DNA from: Desulfuromonadaceae bacterium
Lineage (GTDB): Bacteria > Desulfobacterota > Desulfuromonadia > Geobacterales > Pseudopelobacteraceae
Direction: 5' to 3'
Assembly: GCA_028687585.1 (NCBI GenBank)
Contig: JAQTZV010000005.1
Span: 62,001 to 126,000 of the forward strand
DNA length: 64,000 bases
Positions 33,834 through 41,866 of the stretch are shown here, piece by piece. The first letter of the stretch is position 1, and each line of letters opens with the position of its first letter. The notes beneath the pieces are model-generated. The model saw nothing but the letters and a program-made list of their open reading frames with translations, was not told where the DNA came from and made no database searches. Both the position numbers and the translations under genes were made by a program.

Positions 33834-34291
33834 GCAATTGTACCTCCCGAACCAGCGTCGGTTTCACCAGCTTTAGCAACAGCCTCATTCAACAACCCCA
33901 GCGACCTGACAACGGTCTCTCGTTCAAAAGGCGTCATGCCGCCGAACACCATCTCAAGCCGCGCCGCCATGTATTGATCGATCTTCTCAAGCACCAGCAC
34001 ACCGGCACCGGTCAGCCCCAGAAGAGTGACCCGACGGTCGCTGGGAGAAACAGATCGAGTGAGAAGATCCCTGGCCTCCAGCGCCTTCACCTGACGGCTG
34101 AACGTGGTCACATCAACGCCCAGCTCCTCAGCCACCTGCTGCATCGAAGGGCTCCCCGAGCGACGCACCTCGAACAGAATATGACTCTGGGTCATACTTA
34201 CCTGCTCACCGCAACATTCGTCACAGCACGACTCGTTCAGCAGTCCGAAACGCTTCGTGAATAGCTGCAACTGCTCCCGTATCGATTCCAT
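33821..34291 (-). CDS. MarR family regulator with vicinal-cysteine cluster, first gene of the hgc operon
   Basis: A 156-residue winged-helix regulator. The DNA-binding segment is visible (SPSMQQVAEELGVDVTTFSRQVKALEARDLLTRSVSPSDRRVTLLGLTGAG, about residues 47-98). An N-terminal CCDECC (residues 22-27) and a C-terminal CCK are unusual for MarR and look like soft-metal or metalloid ligands. The gene ends within the hgcA start region, so the two are translationally coupled. Regulators of the ArsR or MarR type are common beside hgcA. The effector could be arsenic, mercury or a thiol stress; sequence cannot decide. Confidence 0.88.
   Translation of the reverse strand: MESIREQLQLFTKRFGLLNESCCDECCGEQVSMTQSHILFEVRRSGSPSMQQVAEELGVDVTTFSRQVKALEARDLLTRSVSPSDRRVTLLGLTGAGVLVLEKIDQYMAARLEMVFGGMTPFERETVVRSLGLLNEAVAKAGETDAGSGGTIACCK
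33825..33837. promoter_or_regulatory. MarR-operator-like palindrome over the hgcA start
   Basis: TTGCAACATGCAA has arms TTGCA and TGCAA, as in the site upstream of marR at 34329. It lies in coding sequence (marR end, hgcA start), so it may be a chance match. Confidence 0.4.
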
Positions 34292-34708
34292 AGCGCCCCC
34301 CTCTTTTCAATTACGCTATCTTTTTTATTTGCATATTGCAAGTATTATTTAAGTCGATTGGCATTTTGTTGTCTCATATTACTGGAAAGGCCGATGCATG
34401 CTCGCTTCAGAGTTGGCAAGATCAGTATCTTTTGGGAGGGGAAGTACAAAAAGGATTACATAGGGTGAGTCTCATATTTCATTTGACCCGTATCAGTGTC
34501 TCGTTGACACTTGACAAACAGGCATCGGATGAGGCTTATTGCCAAAAGCTCAAACAGCTGAAACTGGCATCCTGAAGTCAGAAACGACAACACGACATAG
34601 AGACATTGCTTATTTTACCATCAGACAGCCTCACTACCCCCAGCCACCTCAAAGAGCATGAGCCGCCTGATATGACCCTCACCACAAATGCAAAGGAGTT
34701 TAACGTTT
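34292..34708. other. Intergenic region between marR and the MaoC-like gene
   Basis: About 400 bases holding the promoter region of the hgc operon on the minus strand. A short plus-strand frame ends at 34575 (LDKQASDEAYCQKLKQLKLAS) with no recognisable family or start; it may be a gene scrap. Confidence 0.4.
34329..34341. promoter_or_regulatory. Putative MarR operator upstream of marR-hgcAB
   Basis: TTGCATATTGCAA is a perfect palindrome (5-bp arms, 3-base centre) 38 bases before the marR start, where autoregulatory MarR sites usually lie. Confidence 0.55.
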
Positions 34709-35188
34709 ATGCACCGTTCAACATTCAGCGTTGCCAAAGATAATCGCTACTTCGAAGATTATGTTACTGGCTCTAAATACGAATTTGGCACCATAACCGT
34801 CACCGAAGAAGAGGTGATCGACTTTGCCAGTAAATACGACCCCCAACCGTTCCATATCGATCCTGAAGCGGCTAAAAATTCCCATTTTGGCGGCCTTATC
34901 TCCAGTGGGTGGCTTACCGCCAGTCTGATGATGAAGCTTTTGGTTGACCATTATGTTTCCGGTGTTGCCAGCCTCGGGTCACCGGGGGTGCAGGATCTGA
35001 AATGGCTCAAACCGGTGCGGCCAGGTGATGATTTGTCCATCAGAGTGACCATCCAGGAGGCACGGCGCTCTCGCTCAAAACCCGATCGGGGCATGGTCGG
35101 CATATCTGTCGAAGTTCTGACTCAGAAACGGGAGATAGTAATGACTATGCAATCGACAGGTATTGTTCTCTGCCGGGAAAAGCAATAA
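34709..35188 (+). CDS. MaoC-like (hot-dog fold) dehydratase
   Basis: A 159-residue hydratase of the MaoC family. The motif FASKYDPQPFHIDPEAAKNSHFGGLISSGWLTASLMMKL (about residues 39-77) has the Asp and His of R-specific enoyl-CoA hydratases. It probably hydrates an enoyl-CoA in fatty-acid or polyhydroxyalkanoate-type metabolism, but the partner pathway is not in this window. AAGGAG lies ten bases before the ATG at 34709; the frame opens 21 bases earlier. It stands alone with its own terminator. Confidence 0.85.
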   Translation: MHRSTFSVAKDNRYFEDYVTGSKYEFGTITVTEEEVIDFASKYDPQPFHIDPEAAKNSHFGGLISSGWLTASLMMKLLVDHYVSGVASLGSPGVQDLKWLKPVRPGDDLSIRVTIQEARRSRSKPDRGMVGISVEVLTQKREIVMTMQSTGIVLCREKQ

Positions 35189-35190
35189 AA

Positions 35191-35226
35191 GGGGTGGTGA
35201 ATTCACCCCCCTCTATCTTCTCTTGT
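35191..35226 (+). terminator. Terminator of the MaoC-like gene
   Basis: GGGGTG pairs with CACCCC around GTGAATT, followed by CTCTATCTTCTCTTG and T5. The tail CCCCCTCTATCTTCTC is the same as at the ends of the two palindromic repeats at 29.7 and 37.9 kb. Confidence 0.6.
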
Positions 35227-35327
35227 TTTTAAGGGAATGGAGCCTGTTTATATTGTCTAACGGTACAATAAGTTAAACTAAAGCATATTCAATGAATCAT
35301 AGATTTGAAACACGCCAATGTGCAACG

Positions 35328-35819
35328 TCAGCTGACTATGTAGGTAGCCGTACCAGTTGCAATCAACTGATCGGCATCATTTTTCAATTCCATCTGCACA
35401 AAGGCGATGCGTCCACCCAAGCGTACAACTTTCGCACTGGCATGGAAGCTGCGGCCGACACCTAGACGCAGGTAATCGACCCGCAAATCAATAGTTCCGA
35501 AGCGGCTAAAACGTGCGACAATCTGCTCTGCCATTTCACTTGCGTATTTGTCGGCAACGGCCACAGCAACCGCAAAACCGCCTACAGTATCCAGTGCAGT
35601 TGCGATGACGCCTCCATGAAGACGTTTATGGATAAAACTGCCCACCAGTTCCGGACGCATTTCGAATTTTAATCGAGGCGATTCAGGGTCAAAAGACTCG
35701 ACCTTAAGACCAATAACTTCATTAAAGCCAAATCCATGTTCAAAAATTTTTTTAAACGTCGCTTCAAAATTTGCCTGCTCTTCAGGAGAGCGGCGTATTG
35801 GTGTAACAGAAGATTTCAT
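35328..35819 (-). CDS. YiiD/PaaI-type thioesterase
   Basis: A 163-residue hot-dog fold protein. The segment HKRLHGGVIATALDTVGGFAVAVAV, with LHGGV in place of the usual nucleophile and base region, and RVDYLRLGVGRSFHASAKVVRLGG are typical of acyl-CoA thioesterases of the PaaI and YiiD groups. Substrate is unknown. ATG at 35819 is preferred to the TTG at 35852, although its ribosome site (GAGAG, about 13 bases away) is weak. No operon partners are close. Confidence 0.75.
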   Translation of the reverse strand: MKSSVTPIRRSPEEQANFEATFKKIFEHGFGFNEVIGLKVESFDPESPRLKFEMRPELVGSFIHKRLHGGVIATALDTVGGFAVAVAVADKYASEMAEQIVARFSRFGTIDLRVDYLRLGVGRSFHASAKVVRLGGRIAFVQMELKNDADQLIATGTATYIVS

Positions 35820-35919
35820 GGTTATATATTCGCTCTCTGTTGCAACACTCAAGCTGCCGGTTTTTTTTAGATAATGGTGCGCAGCCTTATTGGATACGCG
35901 TTTGAAATTCTGTATCGCC

Positions 35920-36102
35920 TCAGTCGAAATTGGACTTACAGGCCGCTTGATCTAAGGGTAAGTAAGTTTCCCCTGAGTGCCTGATTTCAGAATTTGCTTG
36001 CTGTCGTTTTTGTTTTCTCAGTTCTCTGGCTTCTTCAAGCTTTCTGTCTCGCTCTTTAAATATTTCCAGGTCTCTGCCATTCAGCTTGTCATCTAGGTGC
36101 AT
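35920..36102 (-). CDS. Small basic hypothetical protein, doubtful
   Basis: A 60-residue protein starting MHLDDKLNGRDLEIFKERDRKLEEARELRKQKRQQ, strongly charged and predicted to form a coiled helix. I see no ribosome site before the ATG and no family. It lies between the thioesterase and pentapeptide genes, on the same strand. It may be a real small protein or a chance frame. Confidence 0.3.
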   Translation of the reverse strand: MHLDDKLNGRDLEIFKERDRKLEEARELRKQKRQQANSEIRHSGETYLPLDQAACKSNFD

Positions 36103-36182
36103 CTTAGCCAATACAGTTCATTATGTTCCATTCGTTTGCCATCAGGGCATTTTGACTGAAAGAAGATATTAACTCAGAGAAT

Positions 36183-37697
36183 TTAATGAGATGGACGGCT
36201 TTTTGTTGCAGGTTTAAAGCCGCTTGGTTTCGTAACGTTCAAGAGCTCAGCAGTCACTCCAAGCGTTCCGTTTAGGTTTGCATCATTCATGTTTACATCA
36301 GTCAGCTCTGCCTCTGTCAGATTTGCATTGGTCAGGTCTGCTTCCGTCAGGTTTGCATTGGTCAGATTAGCATTGGAGAGGTTGGCTGATACCAGATCGG
36401 CTTTGGTAAGGTTGGCGCTGGTTAGATTATGAGATCTCAGATCAAATTTGTGGAGATCCATGCCGGAAAGATTCACCCCCTGCAGACTGGAAACTCTGCG
36501 CAGCTGATCACTTTTTAAATTGGTCACCCCGGTCAGCATGGTTCCGGTAAAATTCACCTTGGAAAGATTGGCGTTGGCAAGATTGGCATTAGTCAGGTCG
36601 GCGCCGGAGAGGTTAGCACCAGAAAGGTTGGTGTTGTCGAAAGTGGCTTCGGTCAGATTCAATGAATTCAGATCTAAGTTGCTCAAGTTGAGACCGGAAA
36701 GAATTACCCGGTTCAAGATGGCAGCACTGCGAAGCTGGTGTTCCGTAATATTTGACTTGATCAGGATTACGGCGGTGAGATTGGCGTCTGACAGGTTGGC
36801 GTAAGTCAGATCCGCTCCGGTCAGGTTTGCTTCGGTCAGATTAGTTGAGAAGCCCAGATTGGCAGAGTCCAGGATTGCCCTGGACAGGTCGGCCCCGGTC
36901 AAGTCGCGGGAACTGAAATCAAATCTGCTCAGGTTGTTCCCTGAAAGATTCACTCCCTGCAGATTGTCGGCGCTGCGCAATTGGGCGCTTGTTACGTTAT
37001 TCGCTCCTACCAGAACGGATTTTTTCAGGATAGCCCCTTGCAGTTTGGCTTCCTTCAGGTTGGCACCGCTCAGGTTAGCATTTGTCAGGTTAGCATTTGT
37101 CAGGTTGGTATTGGTGAGGTTGGCATTGGAAAGGTTGGCTTTGATCAGATTAACGGAACTCAGGTCAAATCCGCTGAGATCAAAGTTTGAAAGATTCGCC
37201 CCCTGCAGATTGTAAGCCTGAAGCAGTTGTGAGCCAGTTAGACCGGTCACCCCGGTAAGATCCGCATTTGACAGAATGGTGCCGCTAAAATCTGCTCCTT
37301 GCAGATCCGCCCCTGACAGGTTGGCACCGGACAAATTGGCATGACTTAGATTGGCCACTTGCAGATCCGCGCTTTTCAAGCTGGCACCGGACAGATCTGC
37401 ATAACTCAGGTTGGCCATCATGAGATTTACAGCGGTCAGATTGGCATTTTTTTTATCGCAATGGCTCCAGTCAACATCCGCTAGTGGCGGATTACCGCAA
37501 GATGCACGTGCAGGGGAAACATTTAAAAGCGATACCATCACGACAGCAATAATGGTCAACTGATGAATAAAGAAGGCTGATTGAGCAAAATTGACACTGA
37601 GTAAAAATGTTAAACCCATTCTCAAGAGTGACCCAAGGGGACAGGTTCCTTTTTGGATGCTGTGTTCAAGAAGCACGCTGTCCACTTTTACTTTCAT
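36183..37697 (-). CDS. Large pentapeptide-repeat protein with hydrophobic N-terminus
   Basis: A 504-residue protein. Residues about 30-66 are hydrophobic (LTIIAVVMVSLLNVSPARA), a signal peptide or anchor. From about 85 to 475 it is built of A(N/D)LxX pentapeptides, which stack as a right-handed quadrilateral beta-helix. About every 80 residues a non-repeat linker interrupts, each containing QL followed by a Leu- or Asn-rich turn: near residues 158, 240, 321 and 399 (e.g. QLRSADNLQGVNLSG). That gives a super-repeat of 78-82 residues. AAAAGGACATT precedes the ATG. Function is unknown; no transporter, gyrase or toxin partner is near. Confidence 0.85.
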   Translation of the reverse strand: MKVKVDSVLLEHSIQKGTCPLGSLLRMGLTFLLSVNFAQSAFFIHQLTIIAVVMVSLLNVSPARASCGNPPLADVDWSHCDKKNANLTAVNLMMANLSYADLSGASLKSADLQVANLSHANLSGANLSGADLQGADFSGTILSNADLTGVTGLTGSQLLQAYNLQGANLSNFDLSGFDLSSVNLIKANLSNANLTNTNLTNANLTNANLSGANLKEAKLQGAILKKSVLVGANNVTSAQLRSADNLQGVNLSGNNLSRFDFSSRDLTGADLSRAILDSANLGFSTNLTEANLTGADLTYANLSDANLTAVILIKSNITEHQLRSAAILNRVILSGLNLSNLDLNSLNLTEATFDNTNLSGANLSGADLTNANLANANLSKVNFTGTMLTGVTNLKSDQLRRVSSLQGVNLSGMDLHKFDLRSHNLTSANLTKADLVSANLSNANLTNANLTEADLTNANLTEAELTDVNMNDANLNGTLGVTAELLNVTKPSGFKPATKSRPSH

Positions 37698-37895
37698 AAT
37701 GTCCTTTTCAGTCCAATGTCGTAGGTGCCGGCCTGACTACTTTATCGGTCAGTTATAGCGAATTGGTTAGAGCAGAAAGCTACTGCCCGCTTTTATCGTT
37801 TGTAATGCCACCAAATATAACTGTCAATTTCTTCGCAATCTCAGATTCTTTTTATGTTGGAGGAATATGCCATAAGTTGTTTCAAAGGTCAAACT

Positions 37896-37978
37896 GAGGG
37901 GGCAAGTCTCAACTCTTGACATATCGGCTCATTATTTCTGTTTTGTCAGAAGTTGAGACTTGATCCCTCTATCTTCTC
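37896..37978. repeat. Palindromic small repeat, copy 2
   Basis: Core 37906-37959, with arms GTCTCAACT and AGTTGAGAC and the interior shared with copy 1 at 29670-29723 (one base differs, at 37950). In this copy the arms extend to CAAGTCTCAACT and AGTTGAGACTTG, and then to GAGGG and CCCTC. The rest of 37698-38196 holds the PEP-CTERM promoter and no gene. Confidence 0.75.
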
Positions 37979-38041
37979 CCGTCACACCACCGTATTCTGA
38001 CGGCTGGAATTTTGGCTACAGCAGCGCATTACGGAAGCGTT

Positions 38042-38058
38042 TGTCGACAAATTTTACA
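38042..38058. promoter_or_regulatory. Upstream site of PEP-CTERM gene 2
   Basis: TGTCGACAAATTTTACA matches 15 of 17 bases with 28549-28565, and lies 79 bases before the -24 element. Confidence 0.6.
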
Positions 38059-38120
38059 TAATAGAATTCGATAGAGAAACACCATTTAAGTTTATTAGTA
38101 ATTTTATACTGTTATGAGAT

Positions 38121-38136
38121 TGGTACATTCTTTGCT
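38121..38136 (+). promoter_or_regulatory. Sigma-54 promoter of PEP-CTERM gene 2
   Basis: TGGTACATTCTTTGCT has TGG, AC and TTGCT at the correct -24/-12 spacing, with a transcript start expected about 50 bases before the ATG. Confidence 0.7.
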
Positions 38137-38196
38137 TTAAAATTGAAACTAAATTTAAATATTGTTGAAATAACAAATAGTCTAAAGGAGAAAAAA

Positions 38197-38964
38197 ATGA
38201 AAAATCAAATTGTAGCATTACTGGCAGGGGCGATGCTAATGGTGGCAACAAGTGCAATGGCAACCTCGATCACTTTAAACGGCACTGTCAGGGACTTTAC
38301 GACAGGCGTCGGCTCAGCAAACTATAACCCAGATTTTGAAGCAACGATTAACAATCTTGTGACTGGCATGGTTAACAATACGCTCGGTGCTGACGGAAAA
38401 CCTGTGTTATCTGATCCTCCTAAAAACAACGATTCAATTACCTCTGCAGATACATTTAACGAGTGGTATAACGACAACGCATATTCTATGGACTATGGTA
38501 TTACTCTAGAGCAACAGTTAAACGGTGTATATAGGTATTCAAGCAATTCCTTTTTCCCAATTGACAACATGCTTACTGGCAATCAAGGCCGGAATCACAA
38601 CTATCATTTCACTTACGAATTGCATTCTGCGTTTACCTACGTTGCCGGGCAGACTTTCAATTTTACAGGTGATGACGATGTTTGGGTCTTCATCAACAAA
38701 AAACTAGCTGTCGATCTGGGCGGTATTCATTCTGCTGTAAGCGGTGCTGTAAGTTTGGACACCCTTGGCTTGACAGAGGGCTCCAATTATAGTTTTGATT
38801 TCTTTTTTGCCGAGCGTCATACAACCCAATCAAACTTCCTCATCGAAACTTCAATACTTCTTGAGCCAACCAACCCGGTACCAGAACCGGGAACGATAGC
38901 CCTGCTTGGTCTCGGCATGGCAGGACTTGCTCTCTATGGAAAACGTCGTCAGAACAAAGCATAA
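38197..38964 (+). CDS. PEP-CTERM protein with fibro-slime domain
   Basis: A 255-residue exported protein. The signal peptide is MKNQIVALLAGAMLMVATSA. The mature part resembles the fibro-slime domain: NGTVRDFTTG near the start, NPDFEATINN, TFNEWYNDN, FTGDDDVWVFINKKLAVDLGGIH and the FFFAERHTTQSNFLIETS segment. The C-terminus is a PEP-CTERM tag (PVPEPGTIALLGLGMAG, then a basic tail KRRQNK). AAAGGAG lies seven to eight bases before the ATG at 38197. A surface or matrix protein sorted by an exosortase is expected, and a sigma-54 promoter drives it. Confidence 0.88.
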   Translation: MKNQIVALLAGAMLMVATSAMATSITLNGTVRDFTTGVGSANYNPDFEATINNLVTGMVNNTLGADGKPVLSDPPKNNDSITSADTFNEWYNDNAYSMDYGITLEQQLNGVYRYSSNSFFPIDNMLTGNQGRNHNYHFTYELHSAFTYVAGQTFNFTGDDDVWVFINKKLAVDLGGIHSAVSGAVSLDTLGLTEGSNYSFDFFFAERHTTQSNFLIETSILLEPTNPVPEPGTIALLGLGMAGLALYGKRRQNKA

Positions 38965-38990
38965 TCAGTACGGCACACATAGTTACACAA

Positions 38991-39024
38991 AAAGGGCGCT
39001 GCTTCGGTATCGCCCTTTTATTTT
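38991..39024 (+). terminator. Terminator of PEP-CTERM gene 2
   Basis: AAAGGGCG and CGCCCTTT pair around a 12-base loop, followed by TATTTTA. Confidence 0.75.
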
Positions 39025-39449
39025 ACCCTGTCGGGAAATTTTACAGTTACGAATGTTATTAAAGACAATCGTCATGAGACCACCTGACCGTAAGCTTCCC
39101 TTGAATCAATCCAGGAGGAAGTTAGACGGCGTGTCCTTTTACACTGGCTGACTGTAGCGACTTTCCTGCGCCGGAAAAATGACCACGGCACTCTTTGACT
39201 GTCACACACCACTGTGAAAGAGTCGAAACAGGAATCGATAGTTTGAGAATCAGGACGAGGACTAATAGCTAAAAACAACTACCTGGGGTGGGCCAGAATC
39301 GGCCGCCGATGGTGGGTCAATTTTTAATGCCGATTGACATAAAGGCTATCATAATTGTTAAGGAGTCAGGGAAAATTGAAAAGAGGGAATAATTGCAACT
39401 CAGTCTGTACTGCACAATTACAGCACAATCGGGGGGAAATGCATGAAAA
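39025..39449. other. Gene-free stretch before the tRNA fragment
   Basis: No gene. The only recognisable item is a possible IS21-type end at 39283-39340; other short frames have no family features. Confidence 0.4.
39283..39340. mobile_element. Possible IS21-family terminal remnant
   Basis: TGGTGGGTCAATTTTTAATG, followed by CCGATTGACA, recalls the ends of IS21-type elements as I remember them. No istA or istB frame is nearby, so at most a solo end remains. Confidence 0.3.
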
Positions 39450-39478
39450 AAAGGGTTAGCTTTTTGAGCTAACCCTTT
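39450..39478 (-). terminator. Terminator of the truncated tRNA-Gly
   Basis: AAAGGGTTAGC and GCTAACCCTTT are perfect 11-bp arms, followed on the minus strand by a T-run. This is the normal position for a tRNA terminator. Confidence 0.7.
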
Positions 39479-39486
39479 GTTTCTTT

Positions 39487-39531
39487 TGGAGCGGGAAACG
39501 GGATTCGGACCCGCGACTTCAACCTTGGCAA
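39487..39531 (-). tRNA. tRNA-Gly(GCC) 3' fragment, integration site
   Basis: On the minus strand this 45-base stretch reads as the 3' part of tRNA-Gly: anticodon loop TTGCCAA, anticodon arm, variable loop, T arm with GGTCCGAATCCC, acceptor CCCGCTCC and discriminator A. Similarity ends at the anticodon loop, so no full tRNA is encoded here. The adjacent tyrosine integrase makes it the classic att core left by an element integrated at a tRNA gene. The other att copy is not in the window. Confidence 0.8.
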
Positions 39532-39670
39532 TATTGAAGTCTCATGTTTCCAGAGTTTAAATTTTGTTTCCAAGTGCATCAGCCAACCCACTTATCACCT
39601 TGACTTATCTCTGTTTTTACTATATTTATCGTTTCTAGCTGTTTAAAAACATCTCTCTGCTTGCCAACTG

Positions 39671-39734
39671 CAAAACGGAAACAAAACGGAAACATGGCTT
39701 TTCAGAAAGTGCAAACGGAAACAAAACGGAAACA
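39671..39734. repeat. Tandem ACGGAAAC repeats before the integrase gene
   Basis: AAACGGAAACAAAACGGAAAC occurs twice in close succession, so there are four ACGGAAAC units in 64 bases. They are likely arm-type binding sites for the integrase or its accessory protein. Confidence 0.55.
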
Positions 39735-39749
39735 CGAATAGGAAGCAAA

Positions 39750-41087
39750 ATGGGTAAACAATTCACGGAAAAAGCCATTGCTGCAGCGAAGCCAAAAAAC
39801 GTGCGATACTACCTTAGAGAGGGACGGGGTTTTGCTCTACAAGTCCTACCCTCAGGAGCAAAAGCCTTTGTGTACTTATTTGAGCTGAATAAGAGCAAAG
39901 GGTATGTTCTTCTAGGGCATTATCCCGATTGCTCTCTTGCAAATGCAAGAATAGCATATAATGACGCTTACAAACTTGTGAAAAATGGAATCGACCCTCG
40001 TGACCAAAAGAAAGCCGACACTGAGGAATTACGAAAAAAGACCGAGGAAATCGACATCACAACCGACGTGGTTGAGCCATACACCTTCACGTCTCTTATG
40101 GACGATGGGATACCCGTTGGTTTTATTCCCTCTACAGTTGAACAGCTTGTCGCAGTCTACTATGTCTTATACTCCAAAGAAAATCATGGAATTGAAACCC
40201 GTAAGAATTTCCTTTATGCAGCCAAGAGCGGCATCATCCCCTCAATTGGAAAGATGCTCATAACAGAGGTCCGCCGTAAAGACGCTATCACGCTTATTCA
40301 AGGTATTGCGTCACGCGCACCGGGACAATCGGGGAATGTACTCAAAGCTGGCAGACAAATATTTGAGTACGCATTGCAACGGGAGTGGATTGAAAACCAA
40401 CCTTTCCTGCAAATAACGAAAGCAGTTCCAAAGGCCAGAACAAATGTATGTGAACGGGTACTGGATGATTCCGAGGTTCTTCAGGCATGGACGTCGATCT
40501 CCAAATCACCCTCTTCCGATTCTGTGAAACGTGCTCTCAAAATGATCCTCGTTACAGCTCAACGATCTGGTGAAATATCGCAGATGCACAGCGATCAGAT
40601 TAATGACAGATGGTGGACAATCCCCGCAATTGTCGCAAAAAACAAAAGAGAGCATCGAGTCTACCTGACGGACACGGCTCTTTCCCTCATAGGGAATAGA
40701 AAAGGTTATATTTTCCCTTCAGATAAGGGAAGCAATGGACATGTTGCTGTAAACACGCTTGCTCAGGCAATCAACAGGGGTTATTTATCAGACGAAATTG
40801 TAAAGCTGGTTGGGACTAGAAAAATCAAGGCAAGAAAGGAGCCTTATTTCGGTATGACTCCTTGGTCTCCACACGACCTTCGACGCACTGCTCGGACTAA
40901 CATGCCACGGGTTGGCGTCTCAGACGAACACGCTGAAGAAGTCTTGAACCACACAAAGCCTGGGATCATAGGTGTTTACAATAAATACCGTTACGATAAG
41001 GAGAAAGAAATCGCATTAATCGCGTGGGAGAAATTCTTGCTTACACTTTTGAACCCTGTAGTGCAGAAGGAAGGGTCCAGTGCATAA
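39750..41087 (+). CDS. Tyrosine-type phage/island integrase
   Basis: A 445-residue recombinase. The N-terminal DUF4102-type arm-binding domain is present (FTEKAIAAAKPKNVRYYLREGRGFALQVLPSGAKAFVYLFEL). The catalytic domain carries Arg in TAQRSGEI, Lys in IVAKNKREH, HDLRRTART, and LNHTKPG then Tyr in GVYNKYRYD. This class integrates at tRNA genes, consistent with the tRNA-Gly fragment 220 bases upstream. The gene has AGGAAG before its ATG. Further island cargo would lie to the right, but the neighbouring genes look like normal chromosome, so little of the island may remain. Confidence 0.88.
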   Translation: MGKQFTEKAIAAAKPKNVRYYLREGRGFALQVLPSGAKAFVYLFELNKSKGYVLLGHYPDCSLANARIAYNDAYKLVKNGIDPRDQKKADTEELRKKTEEIDITTDVVEPYTFTSLMDDGIPVGFIPSTVEQLVAVYYVLYSKENHGIETRKNFLYAAKSGIIPSIGKMLITEVRRKDAITLIQGIASRAPGQSGNVLKAGRQIFEYALQREWIENQPFLQITKAVPKARTNVCERVLDDSEVLQAWTSISKSPSSDSVKRALKMILVTAQRSGEISQMHSDQINDRWWTIPAIVAKNKREHRVYLTDTALSLIGNRKGYIFPSDKGSNGHVAVNTLAQAINRGYLSDEIVKLVGTRKIKARKEPYFGMTPWSPHDLRRTARTNMPRVGVSDEHAEEVLNHTKPGIIGVYNKYRYDKEKEIALIAWEKFLLTLLNPVVQKEGSSA

Positions 41088-41286
41088 GCCGATAAATCAA
41101 CCGCTGACACGAATAATTGAGGTGCAATAAAGTAAATATTCATAGCGATTCAATCCATTTCGTCATCCCAGCTTTTCATGAAACTTTTGACACCATCCAT
41201 TTGATTCAACACAATCTCGTGTCCAAGAAAACCGGGACCGCTATAAATAGTTGCTAGCTTTATTAGTGTTCTGTTGTGTCTTGATA

Positions 41287-41688
41287 CTAATTCAAAACTG
41301 AATTTATTGCTCTTCTGAGCCCCTCAATATTTATGGGTTTTCCAATATAATCCTTTACACCAAGCTCGAAAAATCTCTCCTTTTCAATTTCAAGTGTTGA
41401 GGATGTGATTACTATTACCGAGATATTGTAAGTATGAAGTGCCCTGTGGGCAAATTCCATGAATTGTAATCCATCCAATATTGGCATTCTCTGATCTAGC
41501 AGGATAAGGTCAGGCTTATTTATAATAGCTGAGACTGAGTTGAAGATTTCATCTCCAAACAGATATTGCAGTGCCTCTCTGCCATTATGAACGATGTCAA
41601 CATCATCTAGCTGTAACTTGGAAAGAGCACGCTTAGCCAGAAAAATATCATCATGACTATCTTCTACCAGAAGAATTTTTACGTTCAT
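41287..41688 (-). CDS. Single-domain response regulator
   Basis: A 133-residue receiver domain. The acidic pocket is VEDSHDD, the phospho-acceptor Asp lies in ILLDQRMPILDG and the conserved Lys is in DYIGKPIN. There is no output domain, so it would pass phosphate on or bind a partner. No kinase is adjacent. No strong ribosome site is visible, and it lies in DNA between the integrase and the cytochrome gene. Confidence 0.85.
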   Translation of the reverse strand: MNVKILLVEDSHDDIFLAKRALSKLQLDDVDIVHNGREALQYLFGDEIFNSVSAIINKPDLILLDQRMPILDGLQFMEFAHRALHTYNISVIVITSSTLEIEKERFFELGVKDYIGKPINIEGLRRAINSVLN

Positions 41689-41762
41689 TAAATAAGATTT
41701 CCCGGAAATCGAACAATATTTGAGGAACCTTTACTACATAGACCGTTGCTACCATAATAACA

Positions 41763-41852
41763 ATGAGCCCTGCCACTATCGATCGCCGGCTCAAACCGCT
41801 ACGGTCAATCTACAAGAAAAGGCGCTACTCTACCAAACCAGGAACTCCTCTC
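41763..41852 (+). pseudogene. Fragment of a DDE transposase
   Basis: About 30 codons read MSPATIDRRLKPLRSIYKKRRYSTKPGTPL, resembling the conserved SPATIDRLL...STTKPGT segment of insertion-sequence transposases. Similarity stops where the minus-strand cytochrome gene begins, so only a scrap remains. Confidence 0.55.
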
Positions 41853-41866
41853 ATGTTACGGCAGGC

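Noticed and set aside
39671..39734. ACGGAAAC repeats as a CRISPR array
   Set aside because: Units are too short and too close, with no spacers of uniform length and no cas gene.
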